Positions 46,401 to 59,658 of a DNA stretch of 64,000 nucleotides are shown one piece after another. Positions within the stretch are counted from its first letter, which is position 1, and each line of letters opens with the position of its first letter. The position numbers and the translations under genes were made by a program. The stretch comes from Thunnus maccoyii. Its lineage: Eukaryota > Chordata > Actinopteri > Scombriformes > Scombridae. The notes under the pieces were generated by a model that ran no database searches, was not told where the DNA came from, and saw only the letters and a list, made by a program, of their open reading frames with translations. The DNA lies in NCBI RefSeq assembly GCF_910596095.1, contig NC_056551.1, positions 4,204,501 to 4,268,500 on the forward strand, written 5' to 3'.

Positions 46401-48860
46401 AATATATCATTGTTATTGTTTCATGTTTTCTCCAGTTGTGTTGGAGGGCTGAGTGTACTGTACGTGGCGGATCAGACATACCTGACAGACATGAACATCT
46501 ACTTCAAGGAAGACGACCTGTGGGTACTTGTTACTCAACATGTTGAAAGCTGGAGCTATTCTAACGCAGGGCCGACACCTGTGGAGGCAAAGGAGAGTAC
46601 GTTATTGATCTGCTCTGGTTTTCCATGTAGTGCTGGAAACACTCAATTAATCAAAAAGTGGATCAACAGGAAAGAAACTGACATCAATTTTAATACTCAT
46701 TGAAAAGTTTCAGTTATCTATCAAGTAAAAAGCTAAACTTTAGCTAGTTTAAGCTCCAAATGTCAGGATTCTCTGCTTATCCTTGTTTTATATTGTAGTA
46801 ATAATTTGAGTAATAATTTAATCTGAATAATTTGAGGTTTCTGCACTATTGGAGTGATTTATTACAAACTGGTCATTTCCCAAAGAGCTCTGACTATGGC
46901 TCGACAGAAATCAACATATAACATAATTCAATATTTTAGATATCCCTTTTTTAAAGGAATTGTGAACTGAGTGGGACATTTGAAAAATCAACTTGTCAGT
47001 GCTCTTTGGTGGACAGACTATGAAGACCCTGATTCTGATGACATCTCTCGTTACTTATCAGCTGACATGTTTGCTAACACAGATACAGACTGTCACATCT
47101 GTGACAAGCTGATATCTTCTCCAACGATTCATAGGTTCAAATCTTCAAAAACTCCTCGGGACCCACAGCTGTACTTCGTGTCATCTTCTCTAGTATTACT
47201 TTATTTCTTCCTCACTCACAGCGGCAAAACCTGATAGTAAGCAGCTGCTGGAAGTATTAAAAGGACAAGTTCGCAATTTTTGAAGTCTGTCTCAAAACAA
47301 TACTCAGGTGCTTAAATGAACATTGAAACATGTCTTTCTTGTTGTAATCATTGGCCTGTTCATACTGACTATTAGAAGATCCCTTCATAATTTACTTACA
47401 ATATAAGTGACGGGGGGCAAAATCCTCCTGCAGTGCAAAAATGCATTTAAAAGTTTATCTGAAGCTAATATGAAGCTTCAGTCGTCTAAATGAGTCAAAT
47501 CAAGTAGATATCTTTTAACATTACAGTCTTTTTAGTGCCAAAGTTCCTCTTTTTCCTCTTACTTCCACCACAGCTCAACAGGGAAACACTGTCTGAGGAA
47601 ACATAAAAAGGGAATTTGATGCTAAAAAGACTGTAAATGTGTCAGATATCCACTTGATCTGACTAACTCAGACTGCTGAAGCCTCATATAAGCTTTAGAT
47701 CAAATTTCAAATGCGTTTTTTGCACAAAATGACAGTGTAGACACACTGTGGATTTTGGATTCCATCACTTACATTGGAATTGTATTTGAAGGGGATCTTT
47801 TAATAGCCAGTATGAACAGGAGGAATGATTACAGGGAGGAAAACCTCTTTCACCTGACTGTTGTTTTAAAACAGAATTGAAAAATTGTGAACCTGTCCTT
47901 TAATGTTTACGTTCAGCAGCTGATTACTATATACTGTATATTACTAAATACATTTATGCTTCATTTAAATGCATAATTTTTAGATAAACGCCCATCACAG
48001 CTTAGCTGAGTTCACAGTGATATCTTGAAATTGTTTACTTCACCTGTCCAACTATCAGAATTCCAATTCATTTCAACTGGCATGGGGTGTTTATATTGCC
48101 AAAGAAAGTGTGAACTGAAAACAACAAAAAAAAAAAAGGTACGTACATAGAATGAATATACATACAGATAAGTAACAAATAACTCATAAAATAGAAAAAA
48201 GTAGATTATAATAACAATAAGTGAGAACTATATGAGCACTGCAACAAGTTTTTTGTGTTTTTTTAGTGGATGAATTTAAAGATATTTGTTCTGTAAGTAC
48301 AGTCAACATATCAATGTACAGAAATCAACACAGGTGGTTGACAATTTAAGTGTGAAGACACAGACTGGCTGCTGTTTGGAGTAAATTATAGCAGATCTCT
48401 GTTTAACATTAAGTTGGTGGCAAAGTTGCTGCTTTTCCTGCTGATGATAACAAACTAGAGGTGATAGCTAACTCTCCCTTTAATAAACCAACATATGTTT
48501 AAATCTCAGGACCCCTCGACAGCCAAGTTACTGTAATAGTGCTATGTCATTGTAAGCAACAGAGCTAGTGCGCTAACGGCAGCATGCTAACCTAGTCTTC
48601 CTCGCAATGAAAGCAGCTCCAGTAAGATAACCGTTCTATTCAGCTCATGTCAGCTCCACAAAACAGTTAAACGACGAGCTCTGAATATTTTCCCCCGTCC
48701 TACATTAACAGAAGACATTAACGTGGTAGCCGCGCGGCCTCGGAGCCGGGTGGCGATCTTACCCGGCCATTGTGAACTTCACCACTGCGAGCCTGGAGCC
48801 GGCGGCCGCTAGCTCCGGCTGGAAGTCCGGGTCGCTCCCGATCACTTTAACACCGACCAT
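43420..48860 (-). CDS. txnl1: Thioredoxin-like protein 1
   Basis: Eight coding exons: 48860-48763, 46578-46482, 45132-44959, 44808-44686, 44238-44169, 43980-43808, 43644-43540, 43449-43420. All junctions are GT-AG, phases agree, and the 870 nt give 289 residues plus stop, the same length as human TXNL1. The start is MVGVKVIGSDPDFQPEL. The thioredoxin fold covers about residues 1-107, with the active site CRPC (human CGPC) at the start of exon 2, followed by IAPAFNMLSNKYPQVVFLEV. The PITH domain runs from about 115 to 285 (GCECLNESDDCGFDNC, FINLPRSMGF, YVKFQNVQSVT, FIGTPVQATNMNDFKR), ending VVGKKGESH. TXNL1 is a cytosolic redox protein bound to the 26S proteasome via Rpn11 (family knowledge). 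Fully intact. Confidence 0.97.
45133..46481 (-). other. txnl1 intron 2
   Basis: No coding sequence or clear repeat. AT-rich with ordinary intron character. Confidence 0.6.
47257..47903. mobile_element. Fold-back inverted-repeat element in txnl1 intron 1
   Basis: 647 bp. The left end TTAAAAGGACAAGTTCGCAA is the near reverse complement of the right end (TTGTGAACCTGTCCTTTAA). The symmetry continues inward: CCTGTTCATACTGACTATTA at about 47349 mirrors TAATAGCCAGTATGAACAGG at about 47800, and AAGCTTCA-type segments mirror further in. So nearly the whole element can fold into one imperfect hairpin centred near 47580. No protein is encoded; a non-autonomous DNA transposon. Confidence 0.8.
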
Positions 48861-48900
48861 GGTACAGTTTTGGGGCTGTGGTGTAAACTAGTTACCCGGT
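48720..48900 (-). promoter_or_regulatory. txnl1: CpG-rich start region of txnl1
   Basis: GC- and CpG-rich compared with its surroundings, overlapping exon 1 and its donor. No TATA box is seen upstream of the ATG at 48860, consistent with a housekeeping-type promoter (inference). Confidence 0.45.
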
Positions 48901-51019
48901 GATATTCAAGGCAGGAAACTGAACAACTTGATAAATAAAACGTGTTGTGTTTGCAGCTTTCTGTCACTAGCTGTCCTGTTTCTGATTCAGGATGTGGACT
49001 TCTCATTGGTCGACAGACAACCGGAAAGGTGGGGCTTGAAGTTTCATCTTCTTCTGAGGTTTTTTTTTTTTGGCAGTTTAGAGGCTTCTAAGCCTTTTAC
49101 TGCCCTCCATAGGATAAAGAATGGCTCACGATCAGTTTTATTGCCAAGTAGGATTTGTACATACAAGCAATTTATCTTGGTGTTCTTGTGGTGCATAACT
49201 GTCAAAAATTTACACAAAATTAAGTAGTCCTAAATAATATAAAAAGAAAAGAATTTACAATAAAACATATGTAAAATATATTCTAGGTGAGAAGAGTTGC
49301 TAGGTTTAAAATTTAAATAGACCAGGAGTTAACAGTATATGCTGTGTGCAATTATTATTATTATTATTACCAATATTACCAATATTACCATCTTTAGATA
49401 AACCAAAAATCTCCTCAACAATACACTCCTTTCAGTATTGTATTTCCCACATTTTAGCAAAACATGCTAAAACTACATGAACTACCACTTTAGCATAACA
49501 TGTTTTCCTGTAATCTGCAAACATTTATTCAACACATGGCTCTTAATTACATCCCTTCAAGTCTCTGAGCAACACATTACTTTTTTGATCAGAGCTTGAA
49601 TGCAGAGGTAACGTCCTTGTCTTGTCTCATTTTCTCCTGCCTCTCTCTCTCATCTATTTCTTCTTTCTTTAAAGTTAATTTTCTAATAAATGTGCTTTTT
49701 CTGTTCCCTCAACCTCAGCATGCCATGATGCCCAGGAACCCAGGATAAACTCACATCACAGTTCATCTTCCCAACTCTAACAGAACAGTGAAAATGTCAT
49801 TAATAAGGTCCAGTTGAGCTTTGGATCTCCTGTGTCTACGTGTATTACTGTGATCTGCAGATCAAAGCAGAATGCCCATATAGCACTGGTGGTGTGCAGA
49901 TTTTATTTGAAAGTATTGTTGTAATTAGTAATGCCTTTATATCTCTGGTTGAAATAAACAGGGCACTCCATCAATTTAGTATTGCACTTTCATTTAAAAA
50001 AGTTTTAAAAAGAGTGCTAAAAATGAAAGCAGCACAGGCAAAGATAATCTGAGTTTGTGCTGACTGATGACATCATCAGGGCTATTTAGTAGACAGGGCT
50101 AGGAAGTACATGTCTCCAGAGTGCATCTAGGGACTAAACTGAGACTCATAGTGACTCACCGGGGGCTCTCAGAGGATCCACAGCAGCAGCAAAACAAAGT
50201 GACGATCAGAAACAACATTACAGGTCTGTGTTGACATGAGGTTTCACTCGAACATGTAAATGATGTTTCACTAGTTGTTGACCAGGATTCACTTTAGGTG
50301 GCACTGCAGGTCAGTAAATGGAGCAGAGTCTATGAGAACTGACCAAACATGTTGCTGGCAAGTAACAAAAATGAAATGTCACCAGATCAAGATGTAAAGA
50401 CTCACATGAAAAGAGATCAGTCAGCTGGCTGCAGACAAATAATTGTGCTCATATATGACAATATATATATACAACAGTGTACACATCATTCCTGTTTGCA
50501 GCTCACACTGAAAAAAAAAAAATCAACCCTAAGGTACAACCACACATGCAGGATAAATCCTGATTTGACTGACAGATCTTTTATTATGGAGACTAACAGT
50601 AGACAACAACTACATAAAAGTTGCTAGTTATTAATGTTAATTGGGGCTTTTACTGTCATGATCAATTAATTGATTAGTTGTTTGGTCCATAAAATGTCAG
50701 AAAATTGTACATTTATGGTCAGTTAGATGTTTTCTGATTCACTAGCTTTATGTGTTTAAATTGCTCCCATACGTGAAGTGGTTTTAATGAAAGATAAAAA
50801 GGTATTAAGGTTAATATTAAGGGATTATGTCCCCACAGAGCACTATAGTTAATTCACTTTCATGTCAGCCTCTAACCTATCTGAAATAATTAAAAAAAAA
50901 GTCAAAAAATAGGCCTTAGTAAAAACCACAAAATGACATGTTCGACAGCAACAGGAAGCACGCAGCAGCTCCTTTGTAAAAAATAAAACAAAACACCTGG
51001 TTTAATTAAGAATTCAATT
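48901..51019. other. Spacer between txnl1 and the next CpG-rich block
   Basis: 49131-49330 resembles a dispersed teleost repeat (GTACATACAAGCAATTTATC). A short TTA run lies near 49352. 50660-50720 is a fragment of the element at 41325. No gene found. Confidence 0.4.
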
Positions 51020-51337
51020 ACACACCTTTACCTGTACGTCACGTGACCAGAACACCAACGCGCCCACTTCCGCAGCTTCATAGTCCCTGAATGCCACGCC
51101 GTTGTTTTTAAGAGGCTATTTATTGTTGTTTTAAGCGTTTGGCGTGTCGGACCGGTCCGACGGGTTTGTGCGGGCAGAACAGGTGAGGCTGCGGGGGGAA
51201 GAAGGGCGGGGAGCCGCAGCCGGAGCTCTCTACAAGCAGGAAGAAGAGGAAAACATGGTGCGGTGACAAAACGCCCGGACACCGACTGAGGATTCAACAG
51301 GATTCACGTTTTTATATCAATCTACAAAGGACACAGA
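51020..51337 (+). promoter_or_regulatory. CpG-rich promoter and candidate non-coding first exon (possibly wdr7)
   Basis: Strong local rise in GC and CpG, with GACCGGTCCGACGGG and a G-rich stretch to about 51250. A consensus splice donor follows ACACAGA at 51337 (GTAAGTCC); another donor (CAG/GTGAGG) is at 51182. No substantial reading frame; the ATG at 51255 stops at once. In human, WDR7 starts with a 5' region head-to-head with TXNL1 (established synteny from memory), so the position fits. No WDR7 coding exon was found in the window. Confidence 0.4.
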
Positions 51338-52360
51338 GTAAGTCCAGTTAAATATTTAAATGTACCTGTATGTGTTGGAGTGTTTTGCTTTGAGTTGTTG
51401 GGCTTAAATACACCGAGATCAGGTTCAGGGTTTTACCTGGGCGGCTGCTGCTCAACTCACCTTTCTTCTGCCTATGCTGTTTTAGGGGCTGAAAAGGTTC
51501 ACTGTACAACTTGTGTTGTAGTTGCTGGTAATTTCACCCTCCTTTGGGTGCAGGCTCTGACTTTTTTAATATGACCTATAGTCATATAGTATTGTAGGGT
51601 TTTTGGATTTCCCGATTAAATCCTATCAGATCCGACAAAACCTCTTGGACTTCCTGTAAGGCTCAAAAGAAAAAGTCACTCTCTTGAACTTTGCAGACAT
51701 TTTAAAGGAATATTATACACATAATTGATCATAGAGAAGAAAAATATACAATGATTGACTCTCTTAATCTCTCTCAATTGGTTTAAATGTAGTGAGGCTT
51801 TATATGACACATGGATTGAAAAACATGTTGCCAAAGTTGGGTTATCATTTCTAATAGTTTCTAATATTTTGTCCAACCTGTTCAAAGGCTGTCAATAAAG
51901 AAGCAGTTGAATCAACACCTCTCTAAAACAGATTCAGACACAACTGAACATTTTAATGTTCGTGAACGCAGCATTTATGGCAGCACTGTTGTATTTGACT
52001 ACATTAGTTATAGCATGGCATACCTAATAAACTGGCAGCTGAGTGTACATACAAAAGTAGTGATATACAGTGATGAAACAACCAGCACCTGGTGGCAATA
52101 AAAAAGAGTCACAATCAGAAAAAGACTGACTAGTCTGTTTCTTATAACCCCCCCCCCCCCCCAATTTTGCTCTAAAATAACTCTTTGATAATCCTTTTCA
52201 AACTAAAATCTCATAGCTTCAGGATCATTTCTGATCATGCGTCCTTGAGTAGAAAGTTTGAAGTAGTATTGAGCCTCATTATTTCATTGGTGCCAAGTGA
52301 AGATGTTTTGAAAGATTTTAACAAGGTAATTGGACTTTGTGGGAAATCCATATTATACAC

Positions 52361-52392
<32 letters not shown>

Positions 52393-55300
52393 GTTATTGT
52401 TACAAGAGAGTATTTTTGAAATGTTACATGTCTGGAAGGAGTCTTTCACATTTGATAATCCAGGCTGTACATGAATCAAAGCAAACTACAAACCTTTTAA
52501 AGCCGCCTTTTCGTCTACAAGAGGTAAATCTTTGATGGTAAAAGGAGAGATTTTGGGTGTAGTATCACTTTACCTTGTCACAACATGAATGTGTTAACAG
52601 AAAACAGAAGCCATTAAGACTTCAAGGTCTGCTCTCAAACAAATCGAAATACCTGAATTTGCACTTGTTGAACCACTTTAACACTCTGAACACAGTCTCA
52701 GTTGTAGCTGGTGTTGTCTGAACACAGAGAGAGGTTGCTGGACACATGCGTCCAACCAGTCTGGCTGTTTTTCCATAAACAAGCAATGCGCCTCTTCTTC
52801 AGCAGACAAAGCAAGTTTCAGTCCTTTGATTAGGGAAATGTTAGTCTCTTATGGAAATGGTCAACCTTGAAGACACTGACAGAGAATTTGAATTGTGACT
52901 TGAGAGGGAAATGGATTAAAGGTTTAGCTAAGGTAAGGGCATTGTGGCAGCTGTCTTAGGTTTTCTGTATAATTCCCATATGGACAGTGTGACTGGTTCA
53001 GTTCCTGGATCTGTTTGGGACTGAAGCTCTCTGTCAGCGTGTCACTTTGGGTCGTTTCACATGATTTCCTGTCCTGCCCCTTGAAAACATAGCAGTCTTC
53101 TTCTTCCTCCTCGCCTTTAGCTTGAGCATCACGTCCACCAACTATGGAGTAACGTGAAGATTAGATTGGACAGGATTTGTCAAATATTTCACATTAATGT
53201 ATATATTAAGGGGGAATCTGTTTAACACAGTTGATGCCCCCCCCAGACCCCTAGGGGCCTCAAAAGCCCCAAATTCACTGTCAATTGCATTTTTTGGTTG
53301 TTAGAAATAATTGCAAATTTCATCAGGGGTTTGCACCGCTAAAGTACAATATTAACAAAGATGGGTGCTGCATCGTGACCTTATCATGTGGCTCTGCTCT
53401 TGTATAGGGTCCCTGTGTCAAAATCTAGGGGGCCAATAGAGGCCCAACAACACATTTTTGTTCTGGTGCCCTTCAGTAGGTTAATCTTGCAATGGTTGAT
53501 GGGCAACAAAGAAGGGAATATATATTCAGCTGGAATATATTTGACGTTGTGCCCAATTTAAGGTGTTTTTTAAGGAGTTTGGCTTTCACCAATTTCAAAT
53601 GAATGGACAAATGAGGGGATTTCTGGCTAGTTTAAGGTTTTGAGGGATTCATTATGATTTTTTTTTTTAAGAAATTTTTGTTTCATAATGAGTAGAGCGC
53701 GAGATATAAACTAAACAGAGACCCGAATTTCAATACATTGATCCACCTTTAATCCAGCCAAAATAACTTCTGTCAGACACATTTTTCACTTGACAAGCTT
53801 GAACCCTGCAGAGGTTCAAAGGCAAATGCCACAAATACAACACAGGCAAAGTAGGAGTCAAATACAATTTGAATACATAGGGACGATGTTAGTTCGAGTA
53901 TTTGGAGATGGAGTAAGCCTGCATGATTTCACTGTGTAAGTGAAGTCTAAATGATGTCTGCTGTGGTGAAAAATGACGTAAATTTAGACTCGGTGGAGAA
54001 AACTCCTAAACAAAGGAAAGTAGAAATCTAGAGACCATCCTCATCATCTACAAAAGAATCGAATCTTTAACTCTGGCAGTATTAATACCTTGCTCAGGGG
54101 CCCTGGCAGTGTGAGGTCATATGTTGTGTGCAGTTAGCATCTGTTGTCTCTGTGGACTGACTGTCAGTGAATGGATTTCATTACCTGGACTCCTGCTGTG
54201 AGTAAAATACTGAAGAATCTCAATTAGGTCTCGACTCATTATCCTTCATTAAGCTCCAATAACAGCGAACACACACACACACAGACACACGCACACGCAT
54301 AGCATTTGAGTGAAGGTGACGATGCTTCTATATTTACTTGTACTGATTAGTAGATTCATTAATAAGTTGATTGGCATACAATTAAATGATTTTGATAATT
54401 GTTTATTCTATTTATCAAGCATATGTCCATATTCTCCATGTGAGGATTTGTGTTTTCTGTTAACCACGATGTAAGTTGATATTTCTGACATTTTATAGGC
54501 TAACCAATTCACACATCACCTGCTGTGTTGTTAGTAAATACAAAATCAGTCCGTTAATAATCAGGATAGTATAAGATTAACATACTTAGTGTCAGTTTTT
54601 GTGCAAACTGAACATTTTAAATATGAGGTGTGTGTTGAGTGTTTATCTGTAACTTTCTAAAATAGTTTATTGGCACACGCTCTGACTGGTGATGATAATG
54701 TTATAGTATACAATATGTCTTACACAGCCTTAACAACAGCAGTGTCATATTTTATAATTACGTGACATACTCCTCAACTCACGTTCAGTTCACCCACATG
54801 AACATATTGATATATTTATGGAAAGTCCCTAAGATTCAGGAACAGGTGAAAAAAAGATTAAATATGATCCAGGATGTTCAATTTGAGTAAAAAATCATCT
54901 GTATGACGTTTAAGGTTTACCAGACGCAGTATTATTTGTGAGAAAAGTTCAGCCCCTAATGTACTCATGCAGTGACCTCACTGAAATGAATGATCAGGAT
55001 TTTTTTGGACATAGTTTTCATATCAAACTGAACACAGCCTGGTGCTTTTACACTTATTTACGTGTATATAATTATTATCACTTAAAAAGCCATGACTGGT
55101 AGATGTCGGTAAATAAAAGAGGAGGGTGGTAGATAGTTTGTGGTTTGTTCTGCTGTGTGTGCAGAGTCACTGTATTAAGTGGGAATCCAGCAAAAAACAG
55201 GCATCCATTGTTCCTTTTTGTTTTTCGCCTGTTTATTACACACACCGGCTCAAACAGATTCCCCTCAGGTGCTGCAGAAACCCGACTCTGCTTTAATCTG

Positions 55301-58040
55301 ACTGATAATGCAGTGTCTGTTCTCGCCCAGCCTGGACGGTCAGTCGCAGACACAAATACTTTAAATTCCCTCAACTGCAGTCCAGACAGACCTCCGTCAC
55401 ATCAGGAACTAATCCTGATAATGAATAAGTAAAATATCTTTCATGGTTAAACTTAGACTTACCAGCTCTTGCTACAGGACCTGCTCACTCCAGGAAGTCT
55501 TAAATATTTGTAAGATTGTCACCAGGGAATCTAAAAAAAGTACCTCAAAGATTTTGATGAAATTTGGTTTGTCCAACATCCAAGAAATAACTGATTAGAT
55601 TTGGTGGATCGCAACCCAGTAGATCAGTCTTGTGGCCATTTATAAAACAGGTTCAGTACAAAAATCTTTTTGTCCTGGACTGTACTGGTTCAATATAATT
55701 TGCTTAAATTTGTAAATTTCCTGTTACTTTTTTTCCATCTGCAAATGTCATCTTATCATTGGTACAGAGCATATTGAATTGAGTGTCTTTTTTTCTAATA
55801 ACTCTGACAAATTCTCTTATCCCTCTCTCTTATTCCCTGTTTGACGGGAATTGTCAGAACACACGAATTTCTCAGGTATCCTAACCAAAGTCTGCCACTG
55901 TTTCCTACAAAATTGCCTTTGGGGACCCTCTGGTGACTTTTATGTCTGTGAGCTTTTGTGGTCATGTACTGAAGATAAAGGCCTTCCCCAAACCTACATA
56001 TACCACACATACCACCTGCTGTAGATAAATATCAGAAGCAATCCACTGTGTTGGTACTGGCTGTTTTTCTGTAATGGCCATTCAATCTATTTGCATTCAA
56101 TAACAATAAGGTAGTTTGTATTGTTATTGGAGGAGTCTGCAAGAGAGAGATTTACAGTAAACTTTAATGTTGGTATTCAAATTGACAGAAACATTCTTGC
56201 AAAATTTAATGTCATTTCATCTGTTGGTTAAATGAAATTTAAACATATGGTCATACGTTTTTGTCACAGACCTGTCCCCTTAAAGTATCTACAATCAATA
56301 TTTTTACAATAACAGTGGATCAAATGACAATGTGTTGTGCGTGGCTCGTAGTGATGAACCTACAGAGAATTATCAGCAGCTCTGCAGCTCTCCTTGGCTT
56401 TATAGTGAGTTTCAGCTCATTGTTTAGCTGTCCGGCTGCAACTTCACTGTTTTGGTTCACTCTTAGCATTCTGTAACGTTTCTGGCTGCAACAGGCAGCT
56501 GTTTTTAAAAGAAAAAACTCTTAAAAACCCATTGTACACTACTTGCTCAGCACCAAACGACAAACTGACATGGTTAGCTGTAGACTAGCTGGTGAACATA
56601 GTGGAACAATTAGCAGTTAAAGTGCCAGATATTTCCCTCAGGAGTTGGTAGAGAGCAAAAACAGCTAAAAGAGAGTGAATATTGGGCTTACTTTCATTAG
56701 GTGGACAGAAAAACGACTCCAAATGAATGATAGCGTTGCTCTGTAACTATCAGAAGTATAAGTAGGCAAATGTTTGCTAACAGGTTCAACTTATCAACTT
56801 AAAAGGTGCTGATATGTCAGTGTTGTGCTCACAATTTGTTCCCACTGCTCCCAAGTAGTCCAAAAATCAAAATGAAAACTCCTTTTCTTCCTCCTCTTTA
56901 AAAGAATTATAGAAAGATAAACCTCATCAAAGAACTCAAAATACATTCTCAGTCAATTTGTCAGAGCGCTAGAGCCTGAAACTGTAGGAGTCAGTTACAT
57001 AGGGAGAAAAAGAAATGAACACCTACAGATCAATGATGTGGTTTTCAGTGTTTTGTTCACAAGTAGAGAAAGAAAGTCTCCTTGCTTTTTGTTTCATTTT
57101 TCTAAATCCTCCTCCTCAACCCAGCTGTCTGAGCAAGAGCTGACCCCCTCCCCTCTCAGGTTTCACTGTCGTTGCTCAGGTACGTATGCTCTCCTCTGTC
57201 CTACTCCGTGAACCCCTCCCCCCTCCTCCCTCTTTGTTGTTGCTATAGTGACACCCAGGGGCAGACACCAAAACCTGTTTTCTGACACGGGCAATCAACA
57301 CATTGCTATTGCTGCTGAGCCTCCAATTGGTCGTTTTTTGGTGGAGCAGCGAGTATTGAGGAGGAAAATGGATGAATTTCTTCTTTTTGATGAGGCTGTT
57401 TCCAGGCTTGGTTGATGTCAACGTGTTTTTTCTTCATCTGAAAGTGGAAAAATATATTTATTTATGTAGTTTGTTTATGCTCATGCTGCCTGATGAGAAG
57501 TGAACTGATGTCTGTCAACAGGTCATGTGTCTATTAGGCAGTGTTGCAAAAATTGCAATTAATTTACCACTTCAATTGAAAACTTAGACAGTCTTTCCTC
57601 TTTAATATCCTCAGTTCACTTGAGGCTGCAGTTTCTTTTGTCTATTATTGTTTACTGCTAATAACAGTGCTTCTCAAATGTATTCTTTCATTGCAAAGCA
57701 TGAGAAAATATCCATCCTCCCCCACTCCTATGTATACAGAATTGATTTTTATCAAACATTTAATAATTTTAGGGAAACAGCTAGACAATAAGCCAAGCTG
57801 AAATTCAATAAAATAACTTTATTTAAAATATCAACTGCTTCTTTCCATGCATGTTTCTCTTGACATGCCATTAATAGATGTCTTCATATTTTAGATTTGA
57901 CTGATGTTTTTGTTCAATTTCGTTTGCTATTCTCCCTCAATACACGGAAATAACAAAGGACAAAACATTTTATATACTGTAGATCCTTAAATCTTGATAA
58001 GCAGTGGGTTGGTATGTCTGGGTTGGTATAACTGGCACAA
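51338..58040. other. Long non-coding stretch, possibly intron 1 of the plus-strand gene
   Basis: No coding exon recognised. Contains a C run at 52148-52162, a TTA/ATT microsatellite at about 52358-52400, a short CA tract near 54270-54300, a repeat-like block at about 53215-53600 and a dispersed repeat at 56285-56880. Confidence 0.45.
56285..56880. repeat. Dispersed repeat, copy 2
   Basis: Counterpart of 31610-32070, same orientation and same order of shared segments, with a longer left half here. It links the Pim-like intron and this region as two insertions of one family. Confidence 0.55.
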
Positions 58041-58059
58041 CAGTGGTTTTCACAGGGTT

Positions 58060-58330
58060 TTTTTTCTTTCAGTTGATGTTTCCTCTGTAGCACCTACAAC
58101 ATGCGGAGTCCTTCAGGGTTCAGTTTTAGGACCATTACTGTTTTTTCTATATGTGCGTCTCCTTGGCTACACTATGTAAAAAATGGTGTTGCATTGAATT
58201 GTTACATTCACATATGCGGTTATATCTCCCTGTAAAGCCCAATAATCTTTCTGATCTGTCCTATCTGGTATGTCTAGCAGCTGTGAGAGAATGGATTTCT
58301 GCAAACTTCCTACAACTGAAGAGCCTCTGT
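58060..58330 (+). mobile_element. LINE reverse-transcriptase relic (L2/CR1-like)
   Basis: Plus-strand translation gives CGVLQGSVLGPLLFFLYV, the reverse-transcriptase block that usually reads GVPQGSVLGP. After a frame break come LYLPVKPNN, DLSYLV and AAVREWISANFLQL, which follow the YADDTQIYLP block in this family. The catalytic YADD itself is lost. Truncated at both ends; no 3' tail recognised. Confidence 0.75.
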
Positions 58331-59658
58331 TTCTTCAGAATTAATGCTTGGCCCAGAATTTCTGTGTGCACAGATGGAGCAGTATCTTGGTGCTTTTTCT
58401 ACGTGTGTAGGTATATTCTTTTAATTCGGCCTACAGTTGGCAGATGTTAACTGTGGTGACTTGAAGCGGTGTTTCCTGTGACCGCTTCATAATAAAAGCC
58501 CCTAAAGCAGGTTGCAGTTGGAAAACTTTTAATATCAAGCAGCTGCAAGATGTTTTGGGGATGTATTGTCAGTAGATGAACGTTGTGATGGATTAATGTT
58601 CCGGCAGCACAGCAAAAGAGAGAGCAAATCAGAAAACGGTGATACTGCTGTCTGTTAACTGAAGGTCTAAATAGAAACCTAAAAGTGAATCTAAACTCTA
58701 AACAGCAGCTTCTCTGGTACACAGGAGCTCTGAAACTTCAAAAAAAAATGCAGTTTTCTCCCTAGACAACTGCATCATCCAATTAATGACTAATCTTAAG
58801 CGATTGGGGTGTGACGATACAAAGCATCTAATAATTGCGATGAAGAAAGATGGGACACAATGTCTTGTTGTGTATTGAGGCATGCAGCATGAAGGTCTTA
58901 GGTTTCTAGTTAGTCCACTGCAAAAATGATAGGCACTTTCGACTTTCGTCTTTTTCACAGTCAAGGAAGAAGTTATATTAATAGCGTGCATGCCTTCTGT
59001 GATGACAGGTTTCTAAAGCAGTGTGCGGGCATGACTCAGGGCTTTTGTGCTTTTGTTGTATATTCCTTTGGTGTGGCACGTTTTTTACCTTGATAATGAT
59101 GGCAGTTTGGATGACAAAAGACACACTTTGTAGTAACATTTATCTCTTTATGAAGATATTTAATCTTTTTTCCATCTTGACTCAAACTGAAAATCCTGAC
59201 AGAAACCCTTTTAAAAACACTCCTTCTGGACTCCTGTCAAGACAACTACTGTTAGTATTGGAAATTTGGATAGGTTCTTTCTTTGGGGAGAAACTTAGTT
59301 TTGTGCTTTTTTTTAAGTTCATTTTTCTGTCGAAAATATGTTTCAAAGACAGTTAATTTCCATCTGAACTGTCATCAAGAATAATCAAACCAAAAACACA
59401 GGAAAACATCATTTGTGGTGTAGAATTGTAGAATTATACCTGTAATACTTATTTAAATTACCTACTGAGAGTTGACTTATTTGATTGAGTCATCTTATTT
59501 ACTCTCCACTCCAAGTTTCATTCCTTCTCTCATTCATTCCATCCTGTCTTTCAAACTCTTTGCCCCCACCCCCCACCCACTCAGTTTGCATGTGCAGACT
59601 TGTATGACCAGGCAGAGCTCATTCATTACAACACAGTTCCTTTGGATGCAGTGTTTGC
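58331..59658. other. Non-coding stretch
   Basis: Nothing recognised apart from short AT-rich and T-rich runs. Confidence 0.35.

Noticed and set aside
46410-46703. 97-codon plus-strand frame with an exon-like look (ADQTYLTDMNIYFKEDDLW)
   Set aside because: The opposite strand is txnl1 exon 2, which fits the family and splice phases exactly; the plus-strand frame is its shadow.
57100-57190. Possible 20-nt microexon flanked by CTCTCAG and GTACGT
   Set aside because: Only splice-like dinucleotides support it; no homology and no neighbouring exon.
57994-58450. Possible host gene with QGSVLGPLLF
   Set aside because: The motif is the LINE reverse-transcriptase block; frame breaks and order of blocks show a transposon relic.
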